DNA of 64,000 nucleotides from DASUPK01 sp963800285 (GTDB lineage: Bacteria > Actinomycetota > Thermoleophilia > Solirubrobacterales > 70-9): positions 390,395 to 454,394 of the forward strand of contig CAWDAL010000015.1 of assembly GCA_963800285.1 (NCBI GenBank), in the 5' to 3' direction. Below the pieces are notes generated by a model, which worked only from the letters and a program-made list of their open reading frames with translations, searched no databases and was not told where the DNA came from. Both the position numbers and the translations under genes were made by a program. This document shows, one piece after another, positions 61,197 through 64,000 of this stretch (its first letter is position 1; every line of letters starts with the position of its first letter).

Positions 61197-62438
61197 TCAG
61201 GCGGGCTGCACCTGGCGCTCGCCCAGGATCTCGCCGAGGCGCCGCTCCAGCGCGACCGAGACCGCGGCCCTGACGGGCCCCTCCTCGAGTCGCTCGACCA
61301 GCGCCTCGAGGAAGCCCTCGATGATCAGGCGCTTGGCCTGGTCGTCCGCGAGGCCGTGGGAACGCAGGTAGTGGAGCTGCTCAGCGTCGATCTGGGCGAC
61401 GGCCGCGGCGTGGGTGCAGCGGACGTCGTTGGCCTCGATCTCGAGGCCGGGAATCGCGTCGGCGTGGGCCGACTTCGAGAGCAGCAGGTTGCGGCTCTCC
61501 TGGAAGGCGTCGGTCTGCTGGGCGCCGGGGTCGACGCGGATCATCCCGCGCCAGACCGCCGTCGCGGACTCCTCCAGGACACCCCGGAAGGCGAGATCGG
61601 ATGTCGTGTTCTCCGCGGCGTGCTCCTGCGTGGTGTCGAAGTCGAGGTGCTGCGTTCCGTTGCCGGCGTACGCGCCGGTGACGCGGGCGCTGGAGCCCTG
61701 GCCCGCGAGCCTCGTCTCCATCCGAACCTTGCCGCGGGCGGATCCGAAGCCGAGGGCGACCCAGTCGAAGTTCGCGTCGCGCTCCACTTCGGCCCTCTGC
61801 GTGCCGAAGACCCAGCTGCGCTCGCTCAGCCCCTGGGCGGTGACGTAGCGGAGGTTCGCGCCGGGCCCGACCCACACCTCGGTCACGGTGTTGAAGAGCG
61901 AGTCGGGATTGGAGTCGGTGGAGAGCCACTGCTCCCAGACCTCCGCCTCGGCGCCCTCCTCGAGCACGATCAGGGTGCGGAAGGAGAGAGCGGAGGCCTC
62001 CGCGTCCTGGACCGCCGTGATCAGCGCCGGCGCTTCGAGGCGCTTGCCCCGGGGCACGTAGACCAGAGCCCCGCCTCGCCAGGCGCCGTCGTTGCGCGCG
62101 ACGAACGGATCGTCGGAGGGCGCCAGGGCGCCGAGCATCTCGCGCAGGTGCGGGAAGCGCTCCAGCGAGGCCTCGAGCGACGCGACCAGCGGCTCGTGGG
62201 GGCGCCCGTCCCCTTCGACGTCCACCGACGCACCCTCGAGCACGGAGCCGTCCACCTGGACGACCAGGTGGTCGGAGTCCTCGGGGGGGTTGAGAACGCC
62301 GTCCGCTCGAGAGCGGGCCTCGGGATCGGCCTCCGGCGCCGGCGCATAGGCGTCCAGGTCGAGCCCGGAGAGGTCCGTGAACTCCCAGCCGCGCGTCTTC
62401 TGCGTCGGCAGCGGCGGTGCCGCGCCGGCGTCAGCCAA
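61197..62438 (-). CDS. sufD: Fe-S assembly scaffold protein SufD
   Basis: 413 residues. C-terminal SufBD beta-helix core: HLDFDTTQEHAAENTTSDLAFRGVLEESATAVWRGMIRVDPGAQQTDAFQESRNLLLSKSAHADAIPGLEIEANDVRCTHAAAV, including the conserved Cys and His. Forms SufBC2D with SufB and the SufC ATPase. Overlaps sufB by 8 bp. Confidence 0.96.
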   Translation of the reverse strand: MADAGAAPPLPTQKTRGWEFTDLSGLDLDAYAPAPEADPEARSRADGVLNPPEDSDHLVVQVDGSVLEGASVDVEGDGRPHEPLVASLEASLERFPHLREMLGALAPSDDPFVARNDGAWRGGALVYVPRGKRLEAPALITAVQDAEASALSFRTLIVLEEGAEAEVWEQWLSTDSNPDSLFNTVTEVWVGPGANLRYVTAQGLSERSWVFGTQRAEVERDANFDWVALGFGSARGKVRMETRLAGQGSSARVTGAYAGNGTQHLDFDTTQEHAAENTTSDLAFRGVLEESATAVWRGMIRVDPGAQQTDAFQESRNLLLSKSAHADAIPGLEIEANDVRCTHAAAVAQIDAEQLHYLRSHGLADDQAKRLIIEGFLEALVERLEEGPVRAAVSVALERRLGEILGERQVQPA

Positions 62439-63876
62439 TCGAACCCTCCATCTGCAGCTCGATCAGGCGGTTCAGCTCGACCGCGTACTCCATGGGGAGC
62501 TCCTTGGTGATCGGCTCGATGAAGCCGTTGACGATCATCTTGGAGGCCTCCTCCTCGTCGAGTCCGCGGGACTGGAGGTAGAAGATCTGCTCCTCTCCGA
62601 CCTTCGAGACCGTGGCCTCGTGGCCGACGTCGACGTCGTCCTCGCCGATGCGGATCGTCGGGTAGGTGTCCGAGCGCGACTCCTCGTCGAGGAGCAGCGC
62701 GTCGCAGACGACCTTCGACTTCGACTCTGAGGCGCCCTTGGCGATCTCGAGCAGGCCGCGGTAGCTGGTGCGGCCCTTGTCCTTGGAGATCGACTTGGAG
62801 AAGATCGAGCTGGTCGTCTTCGGGGCGGCGTGGATGATCTTGCCGCCGGCGTCCTGGTGCTGGCCCTCGCCCGCGAACGCGATCGAGAGGATCTCGCCGT
62901 GGGCCCGCTCGCCGAGCAGGTAGATCGACGGGTACTTCATGGTCAGCTTCGAGCCGAGGTTGCAGTCGACCCACTCCATCGTCGCGTCCTCGTGGGCGAC
63001 GGCCCGCTTGGTGACCAGGTTGAAGACGTTCTGCGACCAGTTCTGGACGGTCGTGTAGCGGACCCGCGCCTTCGGTTTGGCGATGATCTCGACGACCGCC
63101 GAGTGCAGCGAGTCGGTCGAGTAGACGGGTGCCGTGCAGCCCTCGATGTAGTGGACGTCCGAGCCCTCCTCGGCGATGATCAGCGTCCGCTCGAACTGGC
63201 CCATGTTCTCGGTGTTGATCCGGAAGTAGGCCTGCAGCGGCATCGCGACCGACACGCCGGCCGGGACGTAGACGAAGGAGCCACCCGACCAGACGGCCGA
63301 GTTGAGAGCGGCGAGCTTGTTGTCGTTGGGCGGGATCACCGTCGCCCAGTACTCGCGGACCAGGTCCTCGTGCTCTCGGAGGGCGGTGTCCATGTCGGTG
63401 AAGATCACGCCCTGCTCCTCGAGCTTCTCGTTCACCTGGTGGTAGACGACCTCCGACTCGTACTGGGCGCCGACGCCCGAGAGGAACTTGCGCTCGGCCT
63501 CGGGGATCCCCAGGCGGTCGAAGGTGTTCTTGATGTCCTCCGGGACCTCGGACCAGTCGCGGCTGTTCTTCTCCGAGGCGCGGACGAAGTAGTGGATGTC
63601 GTCGAAGTCGATCTGGTTCAGGTTGCCGCCCCACTGCGGGGTCGGGCGGGACTCGAAGTGCTCATAGGCCTTGATCCGGAAGTCCCGCATCCACTGCGGC
63701 TCGTCCTTGTACTCGGAGATCGACTCGACGATCTCGCGCGAGAGACCTTTCGGCGCCTTGTAGGCGTAGCCGGTCTCCGAGTCGTGGAAGCCGAACTTCT
63801 CCTTGTAGTCGGCGTTGATGCCGGCGAGCTCTCGCTCTTCGGCCGGGCGCTCAACAGCGGTCTCGGGAGTGGCCAT
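62431..63876 (-). CDS. sufB: Fe-S assembly scaffold protein SufB
   Basis: 481 residues. Typical SufB sequence: GYAYKAPKGLSREIVESISEYKDEPQWM, SGVGAQYESEVVYH, SFVYVPAGVSVAMPLQAYFRINTENMGQFERTLIIAEEGSDVHYIEGCTAP and GHEATVSKVGEEQIFYLQSRGLDEEEA. Central scaffold for cluster assembly. ATG overlaps the upstream Rieske stop by one base. Confidence 0.97.
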   Translation of the reverse strand: MATPETAVERPAEERELAGINADYKEKFGFHDSETGYAYKAPKGLSREIVESISEYKDEPQWMRDFRIKAYEHFESRPTPQWGGNLNQIDFDDIHYFVRASEKNSRDWSEVPEDIKNTFDRLGIPEAERKFLSGVGAQYESEVVYHQVNEKLEEQGVIFTDMDTALREHEDLVREYWATVIPPNDNKLAALNSAVWSGGSFVYVPAGVSVAMPLQAYFRINTENMGQFERTLIIAEEGSDVHYIEGCTAPVYSTDSLHSAVVEIIAKPKARVRYTTVQNWSQNVFNLVTKRAVAHEDATMEWVDCNLGSKLTMKYPSIYLLGERAHGEILSIAFAGEGQHQDAGGKIIHAAPKTTSSIFSKSISKDKGRTSYRGLLEIAKGASESKSKVVCDALLLDEESRSDTYPTIRIGEDDVDVGHEATVSKVGEEQIFYLQSRGLDEEEASKMIVNGFIEPITKELPMEYAVELNRLIELQMEGSIG

Positions 63877-64000
63877 TAGGGAACCTCCAGCTTGACGGTG
63901 TCGTCCTCGATCGTGACCGGGTAGGTGGTGACCGGTTGGTAGGCGGGGAGGGTCTTGGGACGACCGGACGTGAGGTCGAACAGGGACCCGTGGCGTGGGC
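63876..64000 (-). CDS. Rieske-type ferredoxin, C-terminal fragment (runs off window)
   Basis: Last 40 residues: PRHGSLFDLTSGRPKTLPAY and a final strand ending VKLEVP. The codon before PRHG is Cys, so CPRHG is the second half of a Rieske 2Fe-2S motif (CxxH). Placing a Rieske ferredoxin in the suf operon is common in actinobacteria. Its 5' part, and probably sufC, lie beyond the right edge. Confidence 0.85.
   Translation of the reverse strand, partial: PRHGSLFDLTSGRPKTLPAYQPVTTYPVTIEDDTVKLEVP

Noticed and set aside
1..64000. tRNA, rRNA, riboswitch or CRISPR loci
   Set aside because: Looked for cloverleaf-like ends, rRNA signatures and spaced identical repeats in the gaps; none was recognisable by eye. 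A covariance-model search would be decisive.

Overview
The window is about 70% G+C, with densely packed genes, many 4-bp start/stop overlaps (ATGA, GTGA) and frequent GTG and TTG starts. Gene content (Nur-type regulator, WS/DGAT acyltransferase, SpoIIE/STAS/FHA signalling, MarP-like protease, actinobacterial Suf order with a Rieske ferredoxin, MpaB-type oxygenase) points to an actinomycete. A Thermoleophilia/Solirubrobacterales soil bacterium fits best, but that placement is inference from family memory, not a computed phylogeny.

Layout. 1-3.7 kb: end of hypF, then a nickel/cobalt transporter under a Nur-like regulator with a near-perfect Nur-box palindrome. 4-9.1 kb: a lone glutamate synthase large subunit and a universal stress protein. 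9.1-16.7 kb is the most novel block. A divergent two-component system faces genes for three paralogous Ser/Gly-rich single-span proteins, two paralogous small membrane proteins, a ferric-reductase-like haem membrane protein, a ferredoxin reductase, a [3Fe-4S]-type ferredoxin and an ApbE flavin transferase. No FMN-bind domain protein is present, and an 11-bp tandem box precedes each Ser/Gly-rich gene. I read this as a membrane electron-export system. 16.8-19.3 kb: SpoIIE-type phosphatase, STAS and FHA genes. 19.4-24.5 kb: small envelope genes, a class B penicillin-binding protein divergent from a CvpA/trypsin-like membrane protease, and an HxlR regulator. 24.6-31.8 kb: an overlapping addB-addA-cyclotransferase operon for break repair, with addB frameshifted. 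31.9-36.4 kb: hypothetical, surface, HAD and FxsA genes.

36.9-42.9 kb is an integrated mobile element of about 5.9 kb. It is flanked by a 52-bp direct repeat of the 3' end of a MIP18/SufT-like gene. It carries a tyrosine integrase, a replication-relaxation protein preceded by a roughly 150-nt nested inverted repeat, a toxin-antitoxin-like pair whose antitoxin is frameshifted, a methyltransferase and a secreted glycosidase.

43-48 kb: a ROK regulator and a xylFGH-like sugar ABC importer. 48-55.5 kb: FUSC and DMT exporters, a subtilase broken by two frameshifts, WS/DGAT, ispH, a thioredoxin-fold protein without the CxxC pair and a TenA/PqqC-like protein. 55.5-58.5 kb: a membrane/cupredoxin cluster. 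58.6-64 kb: an MpaB-type oxygenase, a Fur-family regulator with a ZIP transporter, and the suf operon (Rieske, sufB, sufD) running off the right edge. A dispersed repeat of up to about 97 bp sits immediately after three stop codons (20.9, 24.5 and 58.2 kb).
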